NCBI GenBank assembly: GCA_017307505.1
Contig: JAFKEE010000032.1
Coordinates: 124,001-188,000, forward strand
DNA from: Acidobacteriota bacterium
GTDB taxonomy: Bacteria > Acidobacteriota > Terriglobia > Bryobacterales > Bryobacteraceae
Length of the DNA: 64,000 nucleotides
Reading direction: 5' to 3'
A program made the translations under genes and the position numbers. Below, piece after piece: positions 35,344 to 44,178 of this stretch. The notes under the pieces are model-generated. The model did not search any database, was not told the origin of the DNA, and was given only the letters and a program-made list of their open reading frames with translations. The number at the start of each line of letters is the position of its first letter. The first letter of the stretch is position 1.

Positions 35344-35433
35344 ATGAAGATAGTTGGCCTCTCTCTCGCCAGTGTCACCCACACCTTCGGTGAGCCAGGC
35401 CATCAACTAAGGAGCGCGAACGCAGAATGGTAG
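35344..35433 (+). CDS. Possible 29-codon leader peptide upstream of leuA
   Basis: An open frame starting MKIVGLSLASVTHTFGEPGH whose stop TAG overlaps the leuA start by 7 bases (ATGGTAG). It contains three Leu codons, not clustered, so classical attenuation is not indicated. No ribosome-binding site is seen before it. It could serve translational coupling or be chance. Confidence 0.25.
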   Translation: MKIVGLSLASVTHTFGEPGHQLRSANAEW

Positions 35434-36626
35434 ATACGCAAAACAGAGAGCGCGTTTACATCTTCGACACGACTCTCCGGGATGGTGAACAGTCGCCCGG
35501 GTGTTCGATGACGGTCCCAGAAAAGCTTCGGATGGCCCACAAGCTGGCAGAGCTTGGGGTGGACATCCTGGAAGCAGGGTTCCCGATTGCCTCAGAAGGC
35601 GACTACCAGGCGGTCCGGCTTGTGGCATCGGAACTGCCGTGGGTTCAGGTGGCGGCGTTGAGCCGGGCCTGCACTTTGGATGTGGAACGAGCGGCCAGCG
35701 CCCTTGAGCCGGCCAAGCGCTCGCGAATCCATACCTTTATCGCCACGAGCGATATCCACCTGAAGCATAAGCTCAAGAAATCGAGACAGCAGGTGCTGGA
35801 CGAAGCCTGTGCCGCGGTGACACTGGCTCGCCAGTATGTGGAGGACGTGGAGTTTTCGGCGGAAGACGCGACCCGCACCGATCCGGATTATCTGGAACAG
35901 GTGACGCGGGCCGTGGTGGCGGCCGGCGCCCGGACGGTGAATCTGCCGGACACGACGGGCTATTCGGTGCCGGATGAGCATGCGGAACTGATTGGCCGGA
36001 TGGTGCGCGCGGTGGGCGATTCCGCCATCATCAGCGTGCACTGCCACGACGACCTGGGCCTGGCGATGGCGAACTCGCTGGCCGCTGTCGGCGCAGGAGC
36101 GCGGCAGGTGGAATGCACCATCAACGGCATCGGCGAGCGGGCGGGCAATGCGTCGCTGGAAGAGATTGTGATGGCGATTAAGGTTCGCCAGGACCGTCTG
36201 CCGTTCTACACGGGTATCGTCACGGAGCAGATTTATCCGGCGAGCCAGATGCTCACGGAGATCATCAGCTTCGGGCCGCAACCGAATAAGGCGCTGGTGG
36301 GGGCGAATGCATTTGCCCATGAAGCGGGCATCCACCAGGATGGCTACCTCAAGGAGAAGTCGACCTACGAGGTGATCGACCCGCGGTCGGTCGGGATTCC
36401 CGAGGGACGGCTGGTGCTGGGCAAGCACTCGGGGCGGCACGCGCTGCGGTCGAAGTGCGAGCACCTGGGCTATCACCTGGGCAAGGACGAACTCGATGTG
36501 GTCTACCACGGATTCATCGAGATTGCCGATCGGAAGAAGGGCGTATCGGACCAGGAGATCCTGGCACTGATTCACACGCTGAAGGCCGGTGAGAGCGTCC
36601 ATTCCGAATCTGCCGCTGCAGACTAA
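35427..36626 (+). CDS. leuA: 2-isopropylmalate synthase, without regulatory domain
   Basis: 399 residues. The catalytic domain is complete: [16 protein letters not shown] with the metal-binding residues, [20 protein letters not shown] with the two His ligands, [14 protein letters not shown], and [13 protein letters not shown]. The chain ends shortly after the accessory subdomain; the C-terminal leucine-binding domain (about 120 residues in 510-residue LeuA) is missing. It should condense 2-ketoisovalerate and acetyl-CoA. The context with leuBCD favours LeuA; citramalate synthase activity cannot be excluded. AAGGAG lies 12 bases ahead of the ATG, which is a little far. Confidence 0.9.
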   Translation: MVDTQNRERVYIFDTTLRDGEQSPGCSMTVPEKLRMAHKLAELGVDILEAGFPIASEGDYQAVRLVASELPWVQVAALSRACTLDVERAASALEPAKRSRIHTFIATSDIHLKHKLKKSRQQVLDEACAAVTLARQYVEDVEFSAEDATRTDPDYLEQVTRAVVAAGARTVNLPDTTGYSVPDEHAELIGRMVRAVGDSAIISVHCHDDLGLAMANSLAAVGAGARQVECTINGIGERAGNASLEEIVMAIKVRQDRLPFYTGIVTEQIYPASQMLTEIISFGPQPNKALVGANAFAHEAGIHQDGYLKEKSTYEVIDPRSVGIPEGRLVLGKHSGRHALRSKCEHLGYHLGKDELDVVYHGFIEIADRKKGVSDQEILALIHTLKAGESVHSESAAAD

Positions 36627-36677
36627 CTACCCCTGATTGCTATTAGTTGACAGTAGACAGTTAAACCATTACGCAAC

Positions 36678-37760
36678 ATGAATCTGAACATCCTAGTTCT
36701 GCCCGGAGACGGCATCGGCACGGAGGTCACGCGCGAGGCTGTGCGTGTTCTGCAACGGGTGGCCGAGAAGTATAACCACACGCTGCGGCTCACCGACGGG
36801 TTGCTGGGCGGCATTGCCATCCATAAGACGGGCACACCCTTCCCGGACGAAACCGCCAAGCTGGCGGCGGACGCCGACGCGACCCTGCTGGGCGCGGTGG
36901 GTCTGCCTGAGTTCGACAACGCGCCTCCGGCCCAACGGCCGGAGCGCGGGTTGCTGGGCATCCGCAAGGTGCTGGGCGTCTATGCGAACCTGCGGCCGGT
37001 GCGGACCTACAAGGCTCTGATCGACTCCTCCCCGCTCAAGAATGAGCGGATTGAGGGCACCGATATGATCATCGTCCGGGAGTTGACGGGCGGGATCTAC
37101 TACGGGACGCCGCGCGGAGTGGAAGGCAGCGGCGACACCGAGCGCGGAACCAATACGATGACGTACACGCGCGCGGAAATTGCGCGCATCGGACGGATGG
37201 CGTTCCATCTGGCCCGGAAGCGGAAGAAGAAGGTCTCGTCGGTGGACAAGTCAAATGTCCTGGAGACCTCGCAATTGTGGCGCAAGGTGATGGTGGAGGT
37301 CTCGGCCGAGTTTCCGGATGTGGAACTGGAGCACGTGCTGGTGGATAACTGCGCCATGCAGCTGGTGCTGAATCCGACCCGGTTCGATGTGGTCGTGACG
37401 GAGAATATGTTCGGCGACATCCTGTCGGACGAAGGCGCGGTACTGGCCGGATCGATCGGGATGCTGCCGTCGGCCTCGATTGGCGAACAGAAGCCGTCGG
37501 GCGCCTGGGTGGGTTTGTATGAGCCGGTGCACGGCTCGGCTCCGGACATTGCGGGCCAGAACAAAGCCAATCCGCTGGGTGCGATTGGCAGCGTGGCGGC
37601 CATGCTGGAGTACTCTTTCGGCCTGATGGAAGAAGCCACGGCCGTGAACAATGCAATCGAATCAGTCCTGAACGCCGGACAGGTGACGGCCGATCTGAAG
37701 CCGAAGAGCGCTCCGCTCACGACGGAACAGGTTGGCGCGGCCATCTGCGCAGCGATCTAA
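36678..37760 (+). CDS. leuB: 3-isopropylmalate dehydrogenase
   Basis: 360 residues. [19 protein letters not shown] is the family start. [35 protein letters not shown], the segment [14 protein letters not shown] and [21 protein letters not shown] with metal-binding Asp residues follow, then [18 protein letters not shown] for NAD binding. Cytoplasmic, third step of leucine synthesis. Starts 51 bases after leuA. Confidence 0.95.
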   Translation: MNLNILVLPGDGIGTEVTREAVRVLQRVAEKYNHTLRLTDGLLGGIAIHKTGTPFPDETAKLAADADATLLGAVGLPEFDNAPPAQRPERGLLGIRKVLGVYANLRPVRTYKALIDSSPLKNERIEGTDMIIVRELTGGIYYGTPRGVEGSGDTERGTNTMTYTRAEIARIGRMAFHLARKRKKKVSSVDKSNVLETSQLWRKVMVEVSAEFPDVELEHVLVDNCAMQLVLNPTRFDVVVTENMFGDILSDEGAVLAGSIGMLPSASIGEQKPSGAWVGLYEPVHGSAPDIAGQNKANPLGAIGSVAAMLEYSFGLMEEATAVNNAIESVLNAGQVTADLKPKSAPLTTEQVGAAICAAI

Positions 37761-37842
37761 CTTTGCTCGGCCGCTGGCGCCCCGGGCCATCCCGCAAGGC
37801 GCGGAGCTCCAGCGGTGGAGTGATCCTGAAAGAAATCAGTCC

Positions 37843-39246
37843 ATGCCCCGCACAATCATCCAAAAACTCTGGGATTCCCACGTCGTCAGCGAACCAGCCG
37901 GTGCTCCGGCGCTGCTGTACATCGATCTGCACCTGGTGCACGAAGTCACCTCGCCCCAGGCGTTTCAAGGCCTGCGCGACCGCGGCCTGAAGGTTCGCCG
38001 CCCGGACAAGACGTTTGGCACGTGCGACCACTCGACCCCCACGGCCCCGCGTGACCTGCCTATCATTGATCCGATCGCCAAAGCGCAGGTGGAGCAGTTC
38101 GAGAAGAACTGCCGGGACTTTGGCATCCCCCACTTTGGCTATCTCAGCAACCGTCAGGGCATTGTGCACGTGATTGGACCGGAATACGGTCTGACGCAGC
38201 CGGGCCAGACGGTGGTTTGCGGCGATTCGCACACCGCGACCCACGGAGCGTTCGGCGCGCTGGCGTTCGGCATCGGCACGTCCCAGGTGGAGCATGTCCT
38301 GGCGACGCAGACGCTGCTGCAGCGGAAGTCGAAGAGCTTTGCTGTTCACGTGAACGGCACGCTGAAGCCGGGTGTGGCCGCGAAGGACATTATTCTTGCG
38401 CTGATCGCCAAGATTGGCGTGGGCGGCGGTACGGAGTGCGTGTTCGAGTACACCGGATCGACGATTCGTGCGCTGACGATGGAAGAGCGCATGACGGTCT
38501 GCAACATGTCGATCGAGGGCGGCGCCCGCGCCGGCCTGATCGCCCCGGACGATGTGACGTACCAGTTCCTGAACGGGCGTCCGTTTGCTCCGAAGGGTGC
38601 GGCCTGGGATGCGGCAGTGGCCAAGTGGCGAGCACTCCCGACGGATGCAGGTGCCACCTATGACCACGAAGTGAGCATCGACGCCGACGCGCTGGAGCCG
38701 ATGATCACGTTCGGCACGAATCCGGGCATGGGCATCTCGATCAATGGCGCGGTGCCGGATCCGGCCTCGATCAGCGACTCAGTGGAACGGGAGACTTTGA
38801 AGAAGGCCCTTGTTTACATGGGCCTGGAGCCGGGCAAGCCGCTGACCGGGCGTCCTGTGGATGTGGTGTTCATCGGTTCCTGCACGAACTCGCGGATGAG
38901 CGACCTGCGGGCCGCGGCGGGCGTCCTGAAGGGCCGAAAGGTGAACCCGAAGGTGCGGGTGATGGTGGTGCCGGGTTCGCAGCAGATCAAGCGCGAAGCC
39001 GAAGCCGAGGGCCTGGACAAGGTGTTCCGGGAAGCCGGCGCGGAGTGGCGGGAGGCGGGCTGTTCGATGTGTATCGCCATGAACGGAGACCAGTTGACTC
39101 CGGGGCAGTACTCGGTGTCGACCTCCAATCGCAACTTTGAGGGACGGCAGGGCAAGGGCGGACGGACGTTCCTGGCCAGCCCGTTGACGGCCGCCGCATC
39201 GGCCATCAGCGGAACGGTGACGGATCCGCGCACGCTGGTTGGGTAA
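37843..39246 (+). CDS. leuC: 3-isopropylmalate dehydratase large subunit
   Basis: 467 residues from ATG 37843 ([15 protein letters not shown]). [20 protein letters not shown] is the typical active-site segment, and the [4Fe-4S] ligands are Cys in [11 protein letters not shown] (about 346) and in GCSMCIAMN (about 406 and 409). Works with LeuD to isomerise 2-isopropylmalate. The upstream in-frame extension, which starts inside leuB, was not used. Confidence 0.95.
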   Translation: MPRTIIQKLWDSHVVSEPAGAPALLYIDLHLVHEVTSPQAFQGLRDRGLKVRRPDKTFGTCDHSTPTAPRDLPIIDPIAKAQVEQFEKNCRDFGIPHFGYLSNRQGIVHVIGPEYGLTQPGQTVVCGDSHTATHGAFGALAFGIGTSQVEHVLATQTLLQRKSKSFAVHVNGTLKPGVAAKDIILALIAKIGVGGGTECVFEYTGSTIRALTMEERMTVCNMSIEGGARAGLIAPDDVTYQFLNGRPFAPKGAAWDAAVAKWRALPTDAGATYDHEVSIDADALEPMITFGTNPGMGISINGAVPDPASISDSVERETLKKALVYMGLEPGKPLTGRPVDVVFIGSCTNSRMSDLRAAAGVLKGRKVNPKVRVMVVPGSQQIKREAEAEGLDKVFREAGAEWREAGCSMCIAMNGDQLTPGQYSVSTSNRNFEGRQGKGGRTFLASPLTAAASAISGTVTDPRTLVG

Positions 39247-39258
39247 GGAGAACCGGAC

Positions 39259-39876
39259 ATGGAAAAGTTCACGGCATTTGAATCCTCGGTGGCGCTGCTG
39301 CCGACCGATAACATCGATACCGACCAGATCATCCCGGCCCGGTTCCTGAAGACGATCTCGAAGGCGGGCCTGGGCGACCAGCTGTTTTTCGACTGGCGCT
39401 ACAACGCGGACGGGTCGCCGAAGGCGGACTTCCCGTTGAACCAGGAGCCGGCGAAGTCGGCCCAGGTGCTGCTGGCGGGCGACAACTTCGGCTGCGGGTC
39501 GTCGCGTGAGCACGCTCCGTGGGCGCTGACGCAGTTCGGCTTCCGGGCGGTGATCTCGACCTCGTTCGCGGACATCTTCAAGGGCAACTCGCTGAAGAAC
39601 TCGCTGCTGCCGATCCAGGTGACCCGCGATGTGCACGCGAAGCTGTTCAGCGCCCTGCAGGCGAACCCGCAGGCCAAGGTGAGCGTGGATCTGGCCAGCC
39701 AGACGCTCACGCTGCCGGACGGGAGTAAAGCCCAGTTCCCGGTGGACGCGTTCTCCAAGACTTGTATGTTGGAGGGCGTAGACGAGCTCGGGTTCCTGCT
39801 GAAGCACGAGGCGGAGATCGCGGCGTATGAAGCGGCCAACCCGGCCGGGTTGGATACGCTGTCGGTCGCACTGTAG
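39259..39876 (+). CDS. leuD: 3-isopropylmalate dehydratase small subunit
   Basis: 205 residues. [15 protein letters not shown] and [20 protein letters not shown] are the swivel-domain motifs; [18 protein letters not shown] follows. It has AAGGAG 9 bases before the ATG. It follows leuC by 12 bases, so the two subunits are made together. Confidence 0.95.
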   Translation: MEKFTAFESSVALLPTDNIDTDQIIPARFLKTISKAGLGDQLFFDWRYNADGSPKADFPLNQEPAKSAQVLLAGDNFGCGSSREHAPWALTQFGFRAVISTSFADIFKGNSLKNSLLPIQVTRDVHAKLFSALQANPQAKVSVDLASQTLTLPDGSKAQFPVDAFSKTCMLEGVDELGFLLKHEAEIAAYEAANPAGLDTLSVAL

Positions 39877-39880
39877 TTTC

Positions 39881-39919
39881 GTGGTGGCGGCGCTGTCCTT
39901 CCGGCAGTGCCGCCACCAC
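39881..39919 (+). terminator. Strong hairpin after the leucine operon
   Basis: An 11-bp perfect stem (GTGGTGGCGGC with GCCGCCACCAC) closed by an inner CTG/CAG pair, starting 5 bases after the leuD stop. No T-run follows, so it may be a Rho-dependent stop or an mRNA 3'-end stabiliser. Confidence 0.5.
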
Positions 39920-40084
39920 CCCTACGAATTGCCGGGTAAGGCCGTTCGTTTCCTCCGTACAGGCATGTACGAAAGCATTCTCCCGCCGGATTGAGTCCCC
40001 ACTCCTTTTCCTCCTTCCCCGCCCTGCTGCCGGACCAAGCAACTCTTAAGACAACCGAGGCGGCTCCGCGCTATCCTCTCTTCA

Positions 40085-41701
40085 ATGGACGCGCGCCTGA
40101 CGGATACTCGACTCGATGCGACGAGGCTGGAGAGCCTGCTCGAATCCGCCAAACTGCTGAGTTCTTCACTAAAACTGGAAGATCAACTGCGTCACCTGCT
40201 GCGAACCGTGATGGGCCGGTTGCTGATCATGCGGGCGGCGGTCGCGCTGAAGGAAGGCGAAGAGCTGAAGGTTGCGCTTTCCCGCGGTGTACAGGGCTTG
40301 AAAGCCGGAGCTCTCTTCGACGCCACGCAGGCGCTGGCCCTTGGGCTGGATTCCATTCACACAATCGGCGACGAGGCCGGCCCGCTGGGTGTGCTGGCGC
40401 TGGGCAAACCGGCACGGGGCGCTCTCGAACCGGGTGAGGTGGACTTCCTGGAGGCGCTGTTATCGTTGGCGGCTGCGTCCATCGCGAATGCCCGGGCGCA
40501 CTCCGATGTGATTAAGAGCAACCGTGCGCTGGACCAGAAGATCCAGGAACTGCGCGCGCTGCTGGACCTGGTGCGCGGCCTGGCCGCGACGATCGACGCG
40601 GATGAAGTGGCGCAGATGCTGATGCTGACGCTGAGCGGCCGGTGGGCCGTCCGGAAGCACGGCATCCTGACGTGGAAAGAAAACCAGCCGCCGATCGCGC
40701 GGGCCAAGGGGCTCGAAGTGCAGGAACTGGAGACTTGGCGCGGGCTGCTGGACGAGTCCGGCAATACGGTGGAGGCGAATGGATTCCTGCTATTCCCGCT
40801 GAGGTCCGGCGAGACGATCTGCGGGATGGTGGCACTGGGCCCGCGGCCGGCGAACCTGGCTTACACTCCGGCCGATCTCGACTTCTGCACGGGTCTCATT
40901 GCGCAGGCGTCGGTGGCGCTGGACAATGCGTGGCATTTCCGGGATACGTTGTACCGGCAACAACTGGAGAAAGAGCTGACCCTGGCGGCGTCGATCCAGC
41001 AGGACCTGTTCCCGAAGCGTCTGCCGGACCTGCGCCAATCGGACATCTGGGCGCGCAACCGGCAGGCCCGGCAGGTGGGCGGCGACTACTACGACGTGCT
41101 GCCGATTGGGCCCTGCGGCCTGGAAAATCCTCACCTGCTGTGTGTAGCTGATATTTCCGGGAAAGGAATCTCGGCTTCGCTGCTGATGGCGAACATCCAG
41201 GCGACGCTGCGTGCGCTGCTGTCGTCGCATCCGGCGCTGATCGACCTGGCGGCGCGCACGAACGACCTGTTGTTTGCTTCGACTCCGGGCAACAAGTACA
41301 GCACGGCGATTTTTGTGCGGTACGACCCGGTGAGCGGAAAGTGTGAGTACGTGAACGGCGGCCACTCGGATGGGATCCTGCTGCGGGCCAACGGCGAGGT
41401 GGAGATGCTGACCACCACGGGGCTGCCGATCGGACTTTTTCCAAAGCGGGAATACGAGGTCGTGCAATTCGATATACAGCCAGGGGATGTGCTGATGCTG
41501 TATTCCGACGGTGTCACGGATGCGTGCACGGTGGACGATCTCGAGTTTGGCGTGGAGCGGGCGGTGGAATGCGTGCGGCGGACCGTACACCTGCCAGCGA
41601 ACGAGATTCTGGACCACGTGTTCCAGTCGATTGACGAGTTTGCGGCAGGCGCTCCGCAGTTTGACGATATTACGGTCATGGTGCTGAAGAGGACCGACTG
41701 A
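40085..41701 (+). CDS. PP2C/SpoIIE serine phosphatase with GAF domains (RsbU-like)
   Basis: 538 residues, soluble. Two GAF-like domains fill about 10-145 and 165-300. A helical linker with IQQDLFPKRLPDL (the LLP-type start of RsbU phosphatases) leads to the PP2C domain at about 320-538: GGDYYDV, VADISGKGISASLLM, YVNGGHSDGILL, YSDGVTDAC and QFDDITVMVL. The metal-binding Asp residues are intact. It probably dephosphorylates the STAS protein encoded at 46611 in response to a small-molecule or protein signal. First of five co-directional genes; the next starts 5 bases later. Confidence 0.9.
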   Translation: MDARLTDTRLDATRLESLLESAKLLSSSLKLEDQLRHLLRTVMGRLLIMRAAVALKEGEELKVALSRGVQGLKAGALFDATQALALGLDSIHTIGDEAGPLGVLALGKPARGALEPGEVDFLEALLSLAAASIANARAHSDVIKSNRALDQKIQELRALLDLVRGLAATIDADEVAQMLMLTLSGRWAVRKHGILTWKENQPPIARAKGLEVQELETWRGLLDESGNTVEANGFLLFPLRSGETICGMVALGPRPANLAYTPADLDFCTGLIAQASVALDNAWHFRDTLYRQQLEKELTLAASIQQDLFPKRLPDLRQSDIWARNRQARQVGGDYYDVLPIGPCGLENPHLLCVADISGKGISASLLMANIQATLRALLSSHPALIDLAARTNDLLFASTPGNKYSTAIFVRYDPVSGKCEYVNGGHSDGILLRANGEVEMLTTTGLPIGLFPKREYEVVQFDIQPGDVLMLYSDGVTDACTVDDLEFGVERAVECVRRTVHLPANEILDHVFQSIDEFAAGAPQFDDITVMVLKRTD

Positions 41702-41706
41702 ACTCG

Positions 41707-44178
41707 ATGCCGATTTCCGATGCTCTGCTGAAGCCGTTTGTGGAGCCAGGGAGTTCAGCGGCCCGAAGGCGCTGGACGCTGTTCTTCGTACTCGCGGCGC
41801 CCCTGGCGCTGGCCGGCGGCTACTGGATCCAGCAGTCGGCGCGGCGCAGCAGCGACCTCAAGATCACAATCGACAGGCAGAAGGCGCTGGAGGTGACACG
41901 CGCCATTGCCCATGACGCGGGCATCGACGTGAGCGGCTGGAAAGAGTATGTCAATTTCGCGAAGCGGCCGTATGCGGAAACGTATTTCGAGCGCCAGCAG
42001 ACTCCGGACCGCTCCCGCACGCGGATGTTTGTCCCGGTGGCCACGATTTCCACGCTGCTGATGCGGCCCGATGAGCAGGGCTGGGTGCAGGCGGAGATGG
42101 GTCCGAGCGGATTTGTGACGGCATTCCGGATCAGCGGCGCATTGCTGCCGAAGGACGCAGGGGACACGACCGAAGCAGAAGCGCGCACGGTGGCCGAGGA
42201 GGCGCTGAAGGGTTGGCTCGGAGACATGGCCCTGGCGCGATTTGGCGAGCCGGAGATGTCGACGGCCGAAGGCGCGGGGGCGGGCAGCGCGAGGCGTTTC
42301 ACGTGGCGGATTCAGCCGCGCCGCACTCCGGAGATCGAGTTGGTCTTCACCTTTGACGTGGTGGGCAGGAGCATCAGCCGGCGCGAGGTGCGGCCGAACT
42401 TCGCCGATTCGTTTGTGGACCGGGAGATTACGCCGGGCGCGGGGACGGAACAACTGGGCGGCACGCTGCGCGTGGTGCTGCTGGTGTTCCTGGCCTTGTA
42501 TGCGGCCTACCGTTACACGCGGCGCACGATGGAGAAGGAAGCTCCGCATCTGAGGATGCTGATGCTGGCGGCGACGATGCTGGCGTTCGGGCTGGTGATC
42601 CTTCTGGTGGATCCGTTTTTCAGCGTGCCCGAGCTCAGGGCGGATCAATTGCGCGGGCCGAACTACTTTGTGCAGCTGGTTGCCATTGCATTCAGCTTTG
42701 CACTGCAGGGATTGCTGCTGGGCATCGCCTACGGCGCGGGCGAAGGCGAGGTGAGGGAGTCGTGGCCCGGTAAGCTGACCTCGCTGGATACGCTGCTGTG
42801 CGGGAAAGTGTTCACAGCGAATGTCGGGGCGTCGGTGTTGACGGGAGCGATCTCGGCGGCGTGGCTGTTTCTACTGCTGGAAGCGGGCTATGCGCTGTTC
42901 GGCATGCGGGCGCCGCGCACCCCGTTCGGACCGATCGCCTTCACCTTTGGACGGGTGCCGCTGCTGATCCTGCTGGTGAACCTGCCGCTGGTGGCGCTGT
43001 TCAATTCCGTGGCGAACCTGCTGGTGCCGTTGACGTTCCTGCGGCGTCACGTGAAGTCGCGGCGGTATCAATACTGGCTGCTGGGTCTGACGGCTCTGGT
43101 GCTGGGCAATCTCGGCGACTCCGTGGTGATCACATCGCCCGTTTACTGGTTCGGTACGGCGGTGCTGGTGATGGCGGCCTTGGTCCCGTTTTTCGCGATG
43201 GATTACCTGGCATCGGTGGCCGCGCTTACCGCGTACATGTTCCTGACGTCGATTGTGGAGATGGCGCGGATCCTGCCCTACTGGCGCGGCAGCCTGCTGC
43301 TGACGGCCGGCGTGGCGGCGGGTACGCTGCTGCCGTTTGCGATTGCCGCATGGTGGGGGCGCCGGTACACAGAGGACGAGGTCCAGCCGAAGCATGCGCG
43401 AAACCTGGCCGAGCGGCTCTCGCTGCGGGCCGAACTGAATGCCGCCCGCGAGGCACAGTTGCGGCTGCTGCCGGAGCATCCACCGCAAGTGCCGGGCCTG
43501 ACGATCGCCGCATCGTGCACACCAGCCCATGAAGTAGGCGGCGACTTCTACGACTTTTATCCCGTGGCCGGCGGGCGACTGGGCGTGGTGGTAGCGGAGG
43601 GGGGCAACGACGGGTTGGCGTCGGCATTGACCATCGCGCTGGCGAAGGGATTCCTGATGTACGAGGCATCAGTCGGCGCGTCGGTGGAGGAGACGCTGGC
43701 GCGGCTGGAGGATGCACTAGGGTGCTACCTGGAGCGGCCATCGGGCCGGACGAGCCTGGCTCTGTTCCTGCTGAATCCGGTGGACGGCACGGTGCGCATG
43801 GCGCGCGTGGGACCGTATCCGCGCATGCTGATCCTGTCGCAGGACGGTGCGGTCGCCGAACTGGCGCCGAAGCCGCACAGGGCGGGCGAGGCGGTGGAGT
43901 CGGCACATCTGGAAGTGATGCCCGGCGATGCGCTGTTCATCTATACCGACGGGCTGTCGAGATTGCTGGAGGCGCGGCATGCGGGCTCGCCGCAGGAACT
44001 GCTCCGCAAGGCGGCGGCGTTCCGCCATATCGAGTCCGCCGGGCAACTGCACGATGCCGTGCTGGACGCAGTGATGCAGGGCGGCGAGCATCCGAGGGAA
44101 GAATTGACGGACGACCTGACGACGGTGGTGCTGCGCTACGACTCCGTGGCCGAAGGCGAGATGGAGGAAGTGGCGTGA
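41707..44178 (+). CDS. Multi-pass membrane PP2C-like protein with altered catalytic motifs
   Basis: 823 residues. One helix near 22-42 is followed by a periplasmic-type region (about 45-255) with ITIDRQKALEVTRAIAHDAG and VSGWKEYV, which resembles tandem PepSY-like modules. About eight more helices follow (255-550) that recall a CPBP-like core. Residues about 590-815 are a SpoIIE/PP2C domain: GGDFYDF is kept, but the normal D-x-S-G-K-G is AEGGNDG (Asp to Glu) and the GHNP motif reads VGPYP; YTDGLSR and DDLTTVV remain. Activity may be weak, lost or altered. The stop overlaps the next start as GTGA. Confidence 0.8.
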   Translation: MPISDALLKPFVEPGSSAARRRWTLFFVLAAPLALAGGYWIQQSARRSSDLKITIDRQKALEVTRAIAHDAGIDVSGWKEYVNFAKRPYAETYFERQQTPDRSRTRMFVPVATISTLLMRPDEQGWVQAEMGPSGFVTAFRISGALLPKDAGDTTEAEARTVAEEALKGWLGDMALARFGEPEMSTAEGAGAGSARRFTWRIQPRRTPEIELVFTFDVVGRSISRREVRPNFADSFVDREITPGAGTEQLGGTLRVVLLVFLALYAAYRYTRRTMEKEAPHLRMLMLAATMLAFGLVILLVDPFFSVPELRADQLRGPNYFVQLVAIAFSFALQGLLLGIAYGAGEGEVRESWPGKLTSLDTLLCGKVFTANVGASVLTGAISAAWLFLLLEAGYALFGMRAPRTPFGPIAFTFGRVPLLILLVNLPLVALFNSVANLLVPLTFLRRHVKSRRYQYWLLGLTALVLGNLGDSVVITSPVYWFGTAVLVMAALVPFFAMDYLASVAALTAYMFLTSIVEMARILPYWRGSLLLTAGVAAGTLLPFAIAAWWGRRYTEDEVQPKHARNLAERLSLRAELNAAREAQLRLLPEHPPQVPGLTIAASCTPAHEVGGDFYDFYPVAGGRLGVVVAEGGNDGLASALTIALAKGFLMYEASVGASVEETLARLEDALGCYLERPSGRTSLALFLLNPVDGTVRMARVGPYPRMLILSQDGAVAELAPKPHRAGEAVESAHLEVMPGDALFIYTDGLSRLLEARHAGSPQELLRKAAAFRHIESAGQLHDAVLDAVMQGGEHPREELTDDLTTVVLRYDSVAEGEMEEVA

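Noticed and set aside
36647-36675. TTGACA box between leuA and leuB as an internal promoter
   Set aside because: No -10 match at the right distance, and the start of transcription would fall at or after the leuB ATG.
43722-44174. Upstream extension of the second membrane phosphatase
   Set aside because: The 150-residue extension lies inside the previous gene in another frame and is Gly/Arg/Ala-rich; the GTG at 44175 gives a normal membrane start.
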